This document shows positions 1 to 5,993 of a stretch of DNA of 7,792 bases, piece after piece. Position numbers and translations under genes: made by a program. The notes below the pieces were generated by a model. It was not told where the DNA came from. It made no database searches and saw only the letters and a program-made list of their open reading frames with translations. Source of the DNA: an uncultured Moraxellaceae bacterium (GTDB taxonomy: Bacteria > Pseudomonadota > Gammaproteobacteria > Pseudomonadales > Moraxellaceae); NCBI GenBank assembly GCA_937928295.1, contig CALEYY010000116.1, forward strand, positions 1 to 7,792, given 5' to 3'. Numbering within the stretch: position 1 is the first letter of the stretch; each line of letters starts with the position of its first letter.

Positions 1-710
1 ATGCAAACCTGATTTTTGGTGATGGTGAAACGGCAGATGGCGCGACTCCAACGGAGCGCGTTACAGATGGCAATGACTCCATTTACGGTGGTACGGGTAA
101 TGACACCATTTATGGTCAAGGCGGTAACGACTTGATCTACGGTAACACTGGCGATGACAGTGCCTCTGGCGGTACTGGCGATGACACCATTGCAGGTGGT
201 GCTGGCAATGACACCTTGATGGGTGGCGATGGCGCTGACAAGCTTTTTGGTGGTGATGGTAACGACTCCCTCTCGGGCGGTGACGGTAACGATTATCTGA
301 GTGGTGGAGCAGGCCAGAACACCGTGGCGGGTGGTTTGGGCGATGACACACTGATTGGCGGCGCTGTTAATGATCTGCTCGATGGTGGCGATGGCTTGGA
401 TCAGATCTTTGCCGGCTCTGGCGACGACACCATTATCGGTGGTCTGGGTGCAGATACCCTGACTGGCGGCTCGGGTATTGATGTTTTCAAGTACCTGTCT
501 GTTGGTGATAGCGGAGATATCATTACTGACTTTACGGTGGGTACTGACAAGCTTGATTTCACAGCATTTGGCGCTAGCAGCGTGTCACTTACGGACAATG
601 GTTCGGGCGCAACACTTGTTACAGTCGAACTGGGTGCTACTGATCTCACACTGACACTACTGAATGTGGCGTACACCCCCGACCTGACGACGGCTCAGCT
701 TCTCGTCTAA
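1..710 (+). CDS. RTX repeat protein, type I secreted, C-terminal part (5' end outside window)
   Basis: The frame is open from base 3 to the TAA at 708-710, giving about 235 C-terminal residues of a longer protein. After a short lead-in come fifteen consecutive RTX nonapeptides of the GGxGxDxUx type (bases 66-470), which in this family fold into a Ca2+-binding parallel beta-roll outside the cell. The tail follows: a GxDxFxY segment, then DSGDIITDFTVGTDKLDF, then an acidic/hydrophobic stretch ending in LLV. That layout is typical of type I (ABC/HlyD/TolC) secretion targets, where the uncleaved C-terminus is the export signal. Hemolysin, protease, lipase and giant adhesin all share this end, so the effector activity cannot be named. 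The OmpA gene 24 bases downstream makes a surface adhesin (LapA/Bap-like) the more likely class, which is inference. No terminator separates the two genes, so co-transcription is likely. Confidence 0.9.
   Translation, partial: ANLIFGDGETADGATPTERVTDGNDSIYGGTGNDTIYGQGGNDLIYGNTGDDSASGGTGDDTIAGGAGNDTLMGGDGADKLFGGDGNDSLSGGDGNDYLSGGAGQNTVAGGLGDDTLIGGAVNDLLDGGDGLDQIFAGSGDDTIIGGLGADTLTGGSGIDVFKYLSVGDSGDIITDFTVGTDKLDFTAFGASSVSLTDNGSGATLVTVELGATDLTLTLLNVAYTPDLTTAQLLV
66..470 (+). repeat. Array of 15 RTX nonapeptide-coding repeats (27-bp units)
   Basis: Fifteen in-frame 27-base units code for nonapeptides such as DGNDSIYGG, TGNDTIYGQ and AGNDTLMGG. Units 10 (AGQNTVAGG), 12 (AVNDLLDGG) and 13 (DGLDQIFAG) depart from the consensus at glycine or aspartate positions that normally ligate Ca2+. 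The array ends in a partial unit (SGIDVF) that leads into the secretion tail. Codons vary between units, so the array is maintained at protein level rather than as a recent tandem DNA expansion. Confidence 0.9.
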
Positions 711-734
711 AAGAAAAATATCCGGAGAAAGTAA

Positions 735-1754
735 ATGAAAAAAATAAAGCTTCTCGCAGCATCGATCTTGGTAGCCTCGGCATTCGCAGCTCATGCCGAG
801 GTCACTATCAGCCCGATGGTGGGTTACCAGGTGTTCGATTCGGACACTGGTGTCTCGGATCATACAGAAGGCTCTTTTGCCTTGGGTTATCGTGTAAATG
901 CGAATGTGGGTACTGAGCTTCGCTATGCGCAGTCGAATCCGCCGATCGATGGAGTTAATGCAGATCTTCGCTATGAAGCAGCCACTCTGGATGCCTACTA
1001 TCGTTTCAATCCGACACAAAAACTCCAGCCTTATGGCTTGATTGGTGCCGGTTTGGTTCGTGGTACGGCGGCTGGTGTTGAAGAACATACGGCAGCTAAT
1101 GCTGCTGTAGGGGCTTTTTATCAGCTGACGCGCCGCTTTTCGCTTCGTGGTGAGCTTCGTGGCGTGCATGACCTGCAAGATTCGCGTACAGATGGCGTTG
1201 CATCCTTGGGCGTTCTGTATGCGTTCTTGCCGGCCAAGGCTGTGGTAGCCCCCGTGGCGGTGGCTCCGGTTGCGTTGCCCCCTGCTGACGATGACCAAGA
1301 TGGCGTATTTAATCCGATGGATCGTTGCCCGAATACGCCAACGAATGTCGTGGTTGATGCCAATGGTTGCCCACGCATAAAGACAGAAACCATCACGCGT
1401 GAGTTGCGTGTGTTGTTTGATACCAATAAAGCGGTTGTCAAATCCAAGTATCTGAGTGAAGTGGAAGCGGTAGCAAAACTGTTGCAAGACTTCCCAACGG
1501 CAACGGTTGAAATTCAGGGTCATACTGACTCGGTGGGCTCTGCCAAGCACAATGAAAAGCTCAGTAATGCGCGCGCACAAGCAGTAGCAGACTTGCTGGT
1601 CAAGAAGTTTGGTATTGCCGCTGAACGCGTGACTGCCAAAGGCTACGGTTTGACTCAACCCGTGGCTGATAACGCTACGGCAGAAGGTCGCTCCAAGAAT
1701 CGCCGCACGGTGGGCGTTGCCCAGGGCGAATTCAAGGCAGTACTGACCAAGTAA
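735..1754 (+). CDS. OmpA-family outer-membrane protein with TSP3-like linker
   Basis: A 339-residue protein predicted to tie the outer membrane to peptidoglycan. Residues 1-21 form a Sec signal peptide (KK start, hydrophobic core, AHA before E22). Residues ~22-165 are a small beta-barrel of alternating aromatic/hydrophobic strands. An Ala/Pro/Val-rich linker (~167-183) leads to a thrombospondin type-3-like segment (~185-212: DDDQDGVFNPMDRCPNTP, two Cys). Residues ~220-330 are the OmpA C-terminal domain, with LFDTNK, the GHTDSVG Asp and the NEKLSNARAQAVADLL helix whose Asp/Arg pair binds diaminopimelate in this family; NRR near the end is also conserved. Length and order match OprF/OmpA-type porins with a TSP3 hinge. 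The ATG at 735 has GGAG at 724-727, seven bases upstream. It follows the RTX gene by 24 bases and ends just before a strong terminator. It may stabilise the envelope around, or help display, the RTX protein, which is inference. Confidence 0.95.
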   Translation: MKKIKLLAASILVASAFAAHAEVTISPMVGYQVFDSDTGVSDHTEGSFALGYRVNANVGTELRYAQSNPPIDGVNADLRYEAATLDAYYRFNPTQKLQPYGLIGAGLVRGTAAGVEEHTAANAAVGAFYQLTRRFSLRGELRGVHDLQDSRTDGVASLGVLYAFLPAKAVVAPVAVAPVALPPADDDQDGVFNPMDRCPNTPTNVVVDANGCPRIKTETITRELRVLFDTNKAVVKSKYLSEVEAVAKLLQDFPTATVEIQGHTDSVGSAKHNEKLSNARAQAVADLLVKKFGIAAERVTAKGYGLTQPVADNATAEGRSKNRRTVGVAQGEFKAVLTK

Positions 1755-1769
1755 TTGCCAGGTAAAATT

Positions 1770-1806
1770 AAAGCCCCTGCACCGTAAGGTGCAGGGGCTT
1801 TTTTTT
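1770..1806 (+). terminator. Rho-independent terminator after the OmpA gene
   Basis: A perfect 14-bp stem (1770-1783 with 1788-1801) encloses a GTAA loop (a GNRA tetraloop in RNA) and runs into eight T residues (1799-1806). It starts 15 bases after the OmpA stop. It should strongly separate OmpA from the downstream glycosyltransferase gene. Confidence 0.95.
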
Positions 1807-1830
1807 GATGGCGGATTGAGCCAGGTCTCA

Positions 1831-1840
1831 AGAAGGGAAG
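1831..1840 (+). promoter_or_regulatory. Ribosome binding site deciding the glycosyltransferase start
   Basis: The purine-rich AGAAGGGAAG sits just before the ATG at 1843. This supports 1843 rather than the in-frame GTG at 1789, which lies inside the terminator stem and would add an 18-residue extension (MQGLFFDGG...) with no family resemblance. Confidence 0.7.
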
Positions 1841-1842
1841 AC

Positions 1843-3060
1843 ATGAACATTCTTTTTGTGCATCAGAACTTTCCGGGCCAATTCAAGTTTCTGGCACCAG
1901 CCATGGCTGCTCGTGGCCATGTGGTTAAGGCATTATGCCTTCGTAAAAATGTGACATCTCCTTGGCAAGGGGTAGAGCTGATCTCATATCCCGTTCAGCG
2001 TAATTCGACGCCTGGCATTCACCCTTGGCTGATTGATTTTGAAACCAAGGTCATTCGTGCCGAGGCCGCCATGCAGGCAGCGCAGCGCTTGGCTGAGCAA
2101 GGCTTTGTGCCCGATGTCATCCTGGCGCATCCAGGCTGGGGAGAAAGCCTGTTTTTGAAGCGAGTTTGGCCAATGAGTCGCTTGGCACTGTATGCGGAGT
2201 TTTTTTATGGCGAGGGTGCCGATACGCAGTTTGACCCTGAGTTCGAGCCTCTGGCGAGCGTGAATGAGGCTTGTCGTCTGGAATTGAAAAACTTGAATCA
2301 TGAGCTTCAGTTTGCGAAAGCAGATGCAGCCATTTCGCCAACGGAGTGGCAAGCGAGCACATTCCCAGCGGCTATTCGCTCCAGAATCACAGTGATTCAT
2401 GAGGGGATTGATACCACCCGTCTTTGCCCAGATCCTGACATACAGTGGGTATTGCCGTCAGGGCGTGTCCTGACTCGCTCAGATACGGTTATTACTTTTG
2501 TTAGTCGTCATTTGGAACCCTATCGTGGCTACCATCGCTTCATCCGGCTATTGCCTGAGTTGTTACGGCAACACCCTCAAGCGCATGTCTTGATCGTGGG
2601 TGGGGATGGTGTGAGTTATGGTGCGCCACCGCCGGCAGGAACGACTTGGAAGCAGCACTTTTGGCAAGAAGTAGCCGAACAGGTGGATGTTGATCGGGTG
2701 CATTTTCTGGGTCAGCTGCCTTACGACATGTTCAAGAAAGTGCTTCAAATATCGACAGCTCATGTTTATTTGACATATCCCTTTGTCTTGTCCTGGAGTT
2801 TGCTGGAGGCCATGAGCTGTGGCTGCGCTATCGTCGCGAGCGCAACGCCCCCGCTGAAGGAGGTGATTGAGTCTGAAAGCAACGGCTTGCTGGTGGACTT
2901 TTTTAACCATGATGGATGGCTGACCGCATTGAGTCGGGTGCTTACAGATTCAAACTTACGGGAGGCACTGGGGCGTTCGGCTCGAGCGAAGGCGGTCTCT
3001 TATTACGATCTGCAGGGCCAATGCTTGCCACGGCAGATTGCTTGGTTGGAAGGTCTGTAG
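1843..3060 (+). CDS. GT4-type (GT-B fold) glycosyltransferase
   Basis: A 405-residue cytoplasmic glycosyltransferase expected to transfer a sugar from an activated nucleotide donor. The N-terminal half (~1-170) begins MNILFVHQNFPGQFKFLAPA and carries HPGWGE (96-101), DTQFDPEFEP and ISPTEW (165-170), the pattern of the glycosyl transferase family 4 group 3 domain (Glyco_trans_4_3). VIHEGIDT (184-191) links to the group 1 domain: VSRHLEPYRGYHRF (220-233), a VGGDGVSYG donor-side loop (252-260), and YPFVLSWSLLEAMSCG (312-327). Glu322 corresponds to the second Glu of the EX7E motif; the first position is Phe314. I recall Phe as usual for this subfamily but cannot check it. The product (exopolysaccharide, O-antigen or glycosylated surface protein) cannot be told. 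The gene lies 36 bases after the OmpA terminator with no clear promoter between, so it depends on read-through or a weak promoter. It is among the more AT-rich genes in the window. Confidence 0.88.
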   Translation: MNILFVHQNFPGQFKFLAPAMAARGHVVKALCLRKNVTSPWQGVELISYPVQRNSTPGIHPWLIDFETKVIRAEAAMQAAQRLAEQGFVPDVILAHPGWGESLFLKRVWPMSRLALYAEFFYGEGADTQFDPEFEPLASVNEACRLELKNLNHELQFAKADAAISPTEWQASTFPAAIRSRITVIHEGIDTTRLCPDPDIQWVLPSGRVLTRSDTVITFVSRHLEPYRGYHRFIRLLPELLRQHPQAHVLIVGGDGVSYGAPPPAGTTWKQHFWQEVAEQVDVDRVHFLGQLPYDMFKKVLQISTAHVYLTYPFVLSWSLLEAMSCGCAIVASATPPLKEVIESESNGLLVDFFNHDGWLTALSRVLTDSNLREALGRSARAKAVSYYDLQGQCLPRQIAWLEGL

Positions 3061-3084
3061 GTTAGGGCATATAACCCGGATTTG

Positions 3085-3104
3085 AAGGGAGCGCCTCCCT
3101 TTTT
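3085..3104 (+). terminator. Rho-independent terminator after the glycosyltransferase
   Basis: A 7-bp stem AAGGGAG (3085-3091) with CTCCCTT (3095-3101) around a CGC loop is followed by a T run to 3104. It lies 24 bases past the TAG stop at 3058-3060 and closes the left-hand + strand block. Confidence 0.8.
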
Positions 3105-3307
3105 GCTGGCTTCCTTAGCCTGTCAAGCGCTGTCCGCCCGCTTTTTGTGCACATGGTGAAAACAATCGTGTGCATTTTGAGCGAATACTTTGCCGGCCTG
3201 CCCAAAAACCGAGCACTAAGCATAAGTTACTGATTTGTATATATAAAATTAATTGGGTAAAAATTCAGCGAACGGTCGAAAGCCGCTTGCCCAGCGGAAT
3301 CAGCCGC

Positions 3308-3354
3308 TTATCCAATTACTTGTCCACGAAGTTATCCACAGGAATTGGGGATAA
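3308..3354. promoter_or_regulatory. Cluster of DnaA-box-like nonamers
   Basis: Four nonamers resemble the DnaA box TTATNCACA: TTATCCAAT at 3308-3316, TTGTCCACG at 3320-3328, TTATCCACA at 3332-3340 (perfect) and, on the - strand, TTATCCCCA at 3346-3354 (one mismatch). Start-to-start spacing is 12, 12 and 14 bases. A fifth, weaker copy (TTGCCCAGC) is at 3287-3295. An 83% A/T segment lies about 40 bases to the left. Boxes plus an AT-rich unwinding element are the hallmarks of replication origins, and scattered clusters also serve as DnaA titration or reactivation sites. No dnaA, dnaN, gidA, rep or parAB gene is in view and both neighbouring genes point towards the site, which argues against an active chromosomal origin. 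The motif is plain; its function is not. Confidence 0.45.
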
Positions 3355-3357
3355 CTT
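3329..3357. repeat. 9-bp inverted repeat containing the perfect DnaA box
   Basis: AAGTTATCC (3329-3337) is exactly complementary to GGATAACTT (3349-3357) across an 11-base spacer. The left arm overlaps the perfect TTATCCACA. There is no T run after it on either strand, so it is not a terminator. It resembles in layout the TTATCCACA...GGGGATAA hairpin near ColE1-type plasmid origins. Confidence 0.7.
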
Positions 3358-3378
3358 TCAGAGGAAGTGCGCACGCAT

Positions 3379-3402
3379 AAAAAAGGCCTCTTTCGAGGCC
3401 TT
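3379..3402 (-). terminator. Rho-independent terminator of the - strand operon
   Basis: Read on the - strand, an 8-bp stem AAGGCCTC/GAGGCCTT (3402-3395 with 3390-3383) around a GAAA loop is followed by six U residues (3384-3379). It begins 24 bases after the TGA of the beta-propeller gene. On the + strand there is no T tract, so it acts for the operon only. Confidence 0.9.
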
Positions 3403-3426
3403 CAAGGTGCTGATCTCAATCCAAAA

Positions 3427-4503
3427 TCAAGGCTTTAGCGCTAGCTTCGCCAGGCTATTCTCGGTGAGTGAGCCAAAGTACAGGTGATCTCCTACTTCGC
3501 GAACACTGGTAATGGGTGAGTAGTTGCCCGAGCTACTGTCTTGGAGATTGGCTACGACACGGCCATTGATATCGAGACCTAGCGCCATGGCGCGATGCTC
3601 AACAATCTTGGGCACAAACTGAAGTGCGCGTATCAGCACTTTGCGCATGAATGGTTTGTCTGCAAAGACATCGAGAAAGACATTACGCGGGGTGAAGATG
3701 GCTAGCCAGAAGCGATCTTGGCCATTGAAGCTGATGTTGTCGGGCAGGCCCGGCAGGTTGTCGCGGAAGGTGTCTTGGCGGCCGGCCTTGTCGCCTTTCA
3801 GCCAGAGCCGACTGATGCGGTAGGCACCGGTCTCGGTGACCAGTACATAGTCTTCGTTCGGGCCCAGTGCCACGCCGTTGGCAAACTCCAGGCCGGCTAG
3901 CAGCGCCTTGGTTTCGCCATTGTGGAAGTCGTAGACCAGCAGGCGACCATCGCCTCGATGCTCCATGACGGCCTCGCTGTCTTCGCCGTAATGCCAGCGG
4001 ATGGAGGCATCGCTGAAGTAGGCATACTGGCCGTCGGCGGAGACATCAACATCATCGGCGAAACCGAAAGGCACGCCATCGGATTCGGTGGTCAGTACTT
4101 GCAGTTCGCCGTTATGCACATTGAGCGCGAGCAGGCCCTTGATGCCATCGGCTATGATCAGGCGGCCATCCGGGTGCCAGGCCAGACCGAGCGGCCGGCC
4201 ACCGGTGTTGACCAGCGTTTCTAGGCTTTTGCCATCGGCACTCAGGCGCACGATGCGACCGTCCTGCAAGCCGGTCAGGATGCGTTGCTGCGAGTCGGCG
4301 ATGACAGCTTCGGGGCCATGCAGTTCCAGACCTTTGCCGAAGCGTTCGATCGCGGCCAAGCGCGAATTTTCCTTGAACTCGCCTTCGACCAGTGATGGCG
4401 CAACGGGGGGAGTCCAGCTCACCGGATCAATCGCCGTGGGTGCAATCAGGAGATACACGGCGACCACCGAAATGGCGGCACCAGCCCAATAGCGTGTCTT
4501 CAT
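3427..4503 (-). CDS. Membrane-anchored SMP-30/strictosidine synthase-like beta-propeller protein
   Basis: A 358-residue protein with a short N-terminal membrane anchor (~residues 5-22) and a predicted periplasmic six-bladed beta-propeller. It resembles the strictosidine synthase-like/APMAP branch of the SMP-30, gluconolactonase and paraoxonase superfamily. Visible signatures are LHGPEAV (61-67), RPLGLAWHPDGRLIIADG (103-120), DDVDVSADGQYAYFSDAS (150-167), FANGVALGPNEDYVLVTET (207-225) and LPGLPDNISF (250-259); the Glu, Asn and Asp in these loops are where family members bind the central Ca2+. Relatives hydrolyse lactones or aryl esters, but many are uncharacterised, so lactonase activity is inference. 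The ATG at 4503-4501 is chosen because GGGAGGA lies 6 bases upstream; the ATGs at 4509 and 4572 are too close to it or lie upstream of it. The preceding SDR stop is only 2 bases away, implying translational coupling. The 3' third is less GC-rich than the 5' part. Confidence 0.85.
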   Translation of the reverse strand: MKTRYWAGAAISVVAVYLLIAPTAIDPVSWTPPVAPSLVEGEFKENSRLAAIERFGKGLELHGPEAVIADSQQRILTGLQDGRIVRLSADGKSLETLVNTGGRPLGLAWHPDGRLIIADGIKGLLALNVHNGELQVLTTESDGVPFGFADDVDVSADGQYAYFSDASIRWHYGEDSEAVMEHRGDGRLLVYDFHNGETKALLAGLEFANGVALGPNEDYVLVTETGAYRISRLWLKGDKAGRQDTFRDNLPGLPDNISFNGQDRFWLAIFTPRNVFLDVFADKPFMRKVLIRALQFVPKIVEHRAMALGLDINGRVVANLQDSSSGNYSPITSVREVGDHLYFGSLTENSLAKLALKP

Positions 4504-4505
4504 TC

Positions 4506-5255
4506 TCATCCTCCCAGTTTTGCGACCCAGCGCAGTGGCAGATGCTGCATCAGAAAGCCGATGATCGTCCATGGCTGTGATGGCACACAGGCAGTAGACG
4601 GTTCCCGATCAATGGCGTTGACCAACGCGCGTGCGCCAACCTCGGCGCTGACCTCGAACGGCAGCTTGCCGGCGCCTTCGTTGAGCTCGGTGCGAATATA
4701 GCCCGGAAACAGGGTGGTGACCTTGATTGGCGTGTTCATCAGTTCGGCGCGGATACCTTCGCTGAGCAGCGCCAGCCCGGCCTTGGACGCAGCATAGGTG
4801 GTCAGATGCTTGGGCAGCCCGCGCTTCGCACTCATCGACGACACCGTGACCAGATGCCCGGCATTCTGCCGACGAAAGATGCCGACGGCGGCTTCGCACT
4901 GGGCGAGGGCGGCGATGAAGTTGGTTTCGGCGGTCTGCCGGTTGATCTCGAAGTGGCCCTTGCCGATGCGTCGGCCGTTGCCGACCCCGGCATTGACGAT
5001 GACGCGATCGAGCGTGCCGAACTCGGCGGCAAAGGCCTCAAAGACCTCGAACACCTGCGCGTAATCGGTGACATCCAGCGCGCGTACCGAAACGCGAACG
5101 CCGTGCGCGCTTTCCAGTTCCTGGCGCAGTGTTTCCAGCCTCTCGGTGCGCCGTGCGCAGAGCGCCAGATCGTGGCCGCGTGAGGCGAATTCGCGCGCCA
5201 TGCCGGCGCCGATGCCGGAGCTGGCACCGGTGATTAGGATTGTTTTGCGTTTCAT
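4506..5255 (-). CDS. Short-chain dehydrogenase/reductase (SDR)
   Basis: A 249-residue classical SDR, the usual family length. The Rossmann dinucleotide site TGASSGIG is at 9-16. CARR (33-36) follows the second strand and suggests NADP(H) preference. DVTD is at 61-64 and VNAG at 87-90. The catalytic set is Asn112, Ser140 (VTVSSMSAKRG), Tyr154 and Lys158 (YAASK), all intact. The sequence from memory resembles the conserved bacterial group PRK08251 (GAGMAREFASRGHDLALCARR), whose substrate is unknown. A hydrophobic tail (W224 onward, containing IIGFLMQHLPLRWV) could associate with membrane. It should be a soluble or membrane-peripheral reductase/dehydrogenase of a carbonyl/alcohol pair. AAGGAA lies 11 bases before the ATG at 5255. 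It is fourth in the - strand operon, 40 bases after the histidine-phosphatase-like gene and 2 bases before the beta-propeller gene. Confidence 0.92.
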   Translation of the reverse strand: MKRKTILITGASSGIGAGMAREFASRGHDLALCARRTERLETLRQELESAHGVRVSVRALDVTDYAQVFEVFEAFAAEFGTLDRVIVNAGVGNGRRIGKGHFEINRQTAETNFIAALAQCEAAVGIFRRQNAGHLVTVSSMSAKRGLPKHLTTYAASKAGLALLSEGIRAELMNTPIKVTTLFPGYIRTELNEGAGKLPFEVSAEVGARALVNAIDREPSTACVPSQPWTIIGFLMQHLPLRWVAKLGG

Positions 5256-5295
5256 GACGGCGTTATTTCCTTAGCTGGCTTTTTCAGCGCGCATT

Positions 5296-5991
5296 TCAGC
5301 GATAGCTCAGCAGGTCGCGATGGCGTCCGCTGAAATGACTGTGCTCATTGAGGCTGATCAGGTTGCGATGCGTGCTGCCCTGGCTGATGCGACTCAGGCC
5401 GGCATTGGCGAGTGTGAGATTGACGCGGAAAGTGGCGTCGTCGCTGAGGCCGAGCAGGCCCTGGCTGATCACGGAGATGCAGCCGCCGGAGGTGAACACC
5501 AGTGCCCGGCCGCGTGATGGCAGATTGCTCAGTGCCTCATCGAGCGCGGCACGCGAGCGCTGCTGGAAATGCTTCCAGGACTCATCGTAGTCGCTGTCGT
5601 GAGCGCCGCCGACCCAGCGCGCGATGGCCTGCCGGAACATCTGGCCGAACAGCTCGCCGGGGTTGGCGTGCTTGGCCATCTCCGCCACCAGCCAGTCGCG
5701 ATCGCGGTAGCGCGGCTCGTAGCGCTCGATGACCTGCTCGTGATTGAACTCGTTGAAGCCCGGCAGCACGGTCAGCGGCAAGGCGGACAGCCCCGCGGTT
5801 TCCAGGCAGGCTTCGGCGGTCTGCCGATGCCGCTTCATGGCGCCGATGAAGACGGTATCGACCGGCTCCTCGCGCTCGCGCAGCACCGTGCCGAGGTGGC
5901 GCGCCTGCTCGTAGCCCAGCTCGGAAAGCTGGTCATAGTCGGCCTTGCCGAACGAGGCCTGGCCATGACGAATCAAAGTGATGGACGCCAT
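5296..5991 (-). CDS. Histidine phosphatase superfamily protein lacking the second catalytic His
   Basis: A 231-residue protein of the phosphoglycerate mutase-like (histidine phosphatase) fold. LIRHGQAS (6-13) carries the phospho-accepting His9 with Arg8, and GAMKRHRQTAE (50-60) supplies the phosphate-pocket Arg. GFNEFNHE (78-85) may give the acid residue. Where the family normally has a SHGG or THGG motif with its second phosphate-binding His, this protein reads LVFTSGGCIS (164-173): Ser replaces His. It may keep weak or altered phosphatase activity, or act as a binding protein. I recall similar TSGG sequences in relatives next to APH-type kinases, but cannot verify it. The ATG at 5991 is preferred over the TTG at 5997 because GGAGG (6005-6001) is 9 bases from it and only 3 from the TTG. 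That site lies inside the end of the phosphotransferase gene, whose TGA is 2 bases before this ATG: coupled translation is likely. Confidence 0.88.
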   Translation of the reverse strand: MASITLIRHGQASFGKADYDQLSELGYEQARHLGTVLREREEPVDTVFIGAMKRHRQTAEACLETAGLSALPLTVLPGFNEFNHEQVIERYEPRYRDRDWLVAEMAKHANPGELFGQMFRQAIARWVGGAHDSDYDESWKHFQQRSRAALDEALSNLPSRGRALVFTSGGCISVISQGLLGLSDDATFRVNLTLANAGLSRISQGSTHRNLISLNEHSHFSGRHRDLLSYR

Positions 5992-5993
5992 GC

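Larger units (their letters stand above)
3105..3378. other. Long non-coding region between convergent genes
   Basis: About 270 bases remain between the two convergent terminators. No credible gene is seen: the only open frame over 100 codons starts with GTG, lacks a ribosome binding site, has a basic composition without domain character, and runs across the operon terminator into the antisense of the next gene. The stretch contains an AT-rich block (3231-3266, 30 of 36 bases A/T) with TATATATAAAAT, a near-duplicate 13-mer (AGCCGCTTGCCCA at 3281, AGCCGCTTATCCA at 3302, 11 of 13 identical), and the DnaA-box-like cluster at 3308-3354. The AT block resembles a sigma-70 -10 region, but there is no convincing -35 and no downstream gene on that strand. 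A small RNA or a replication-related site is possible. Confidence 0.6.

Noticed and set aside
61..351. His/Arg-rich - strand frame opposite the RTX repeats
   Set aside because: Its repetitive composition is just the complement of the 27-base RTX units.
66..470. Regular 27-base repeats considered as CRISPR or a DNA minisatellite
   Set aside because: The units are contiguous and in frame, and encode the canonical RTX nonapeptide; there are no spacers.
657..1850. Long - strand open frame (397 codons) opposite the OmpA gene
   Set aside because: It is antisense to a clearly recognised OmpA-family gene, spans its terminator, is Cys/Arg/His-rich without domains, and has no ribosome binding site.
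3148..3174. TGCACA...TGTGCA inverted repeat (3148-3153 with 3169-3174)
   Set aside because: It has only 6-bp arms with a 15-base spacer and no associated promoter or T run; this is expected by chance.
3231..3266. dif-like XerCD recombination site suggested by TGTATA in the AT-rich block
   Set aside because: Alignment by eye to the proteobacterial dif consensus matches only the central bases; neither 11-base arm fits.
3170..3487. Possible 105-residue + strand protein in the intergenic region
   Set aside because: It has a GTG start without a ribosome binding site and a non-protein-like composition, and it runs through the operon terminator into the antisense of the beta-propeller gene.
4504..4572. 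Upstream ATGs (4572, 4509) as starts for the beta-propeller gene
   Set aside because: They add hydrophilic residues ahead of the membrane anchor, overlap the SDR gene, and fit the GGAGG site worse than the ATG at 4503.
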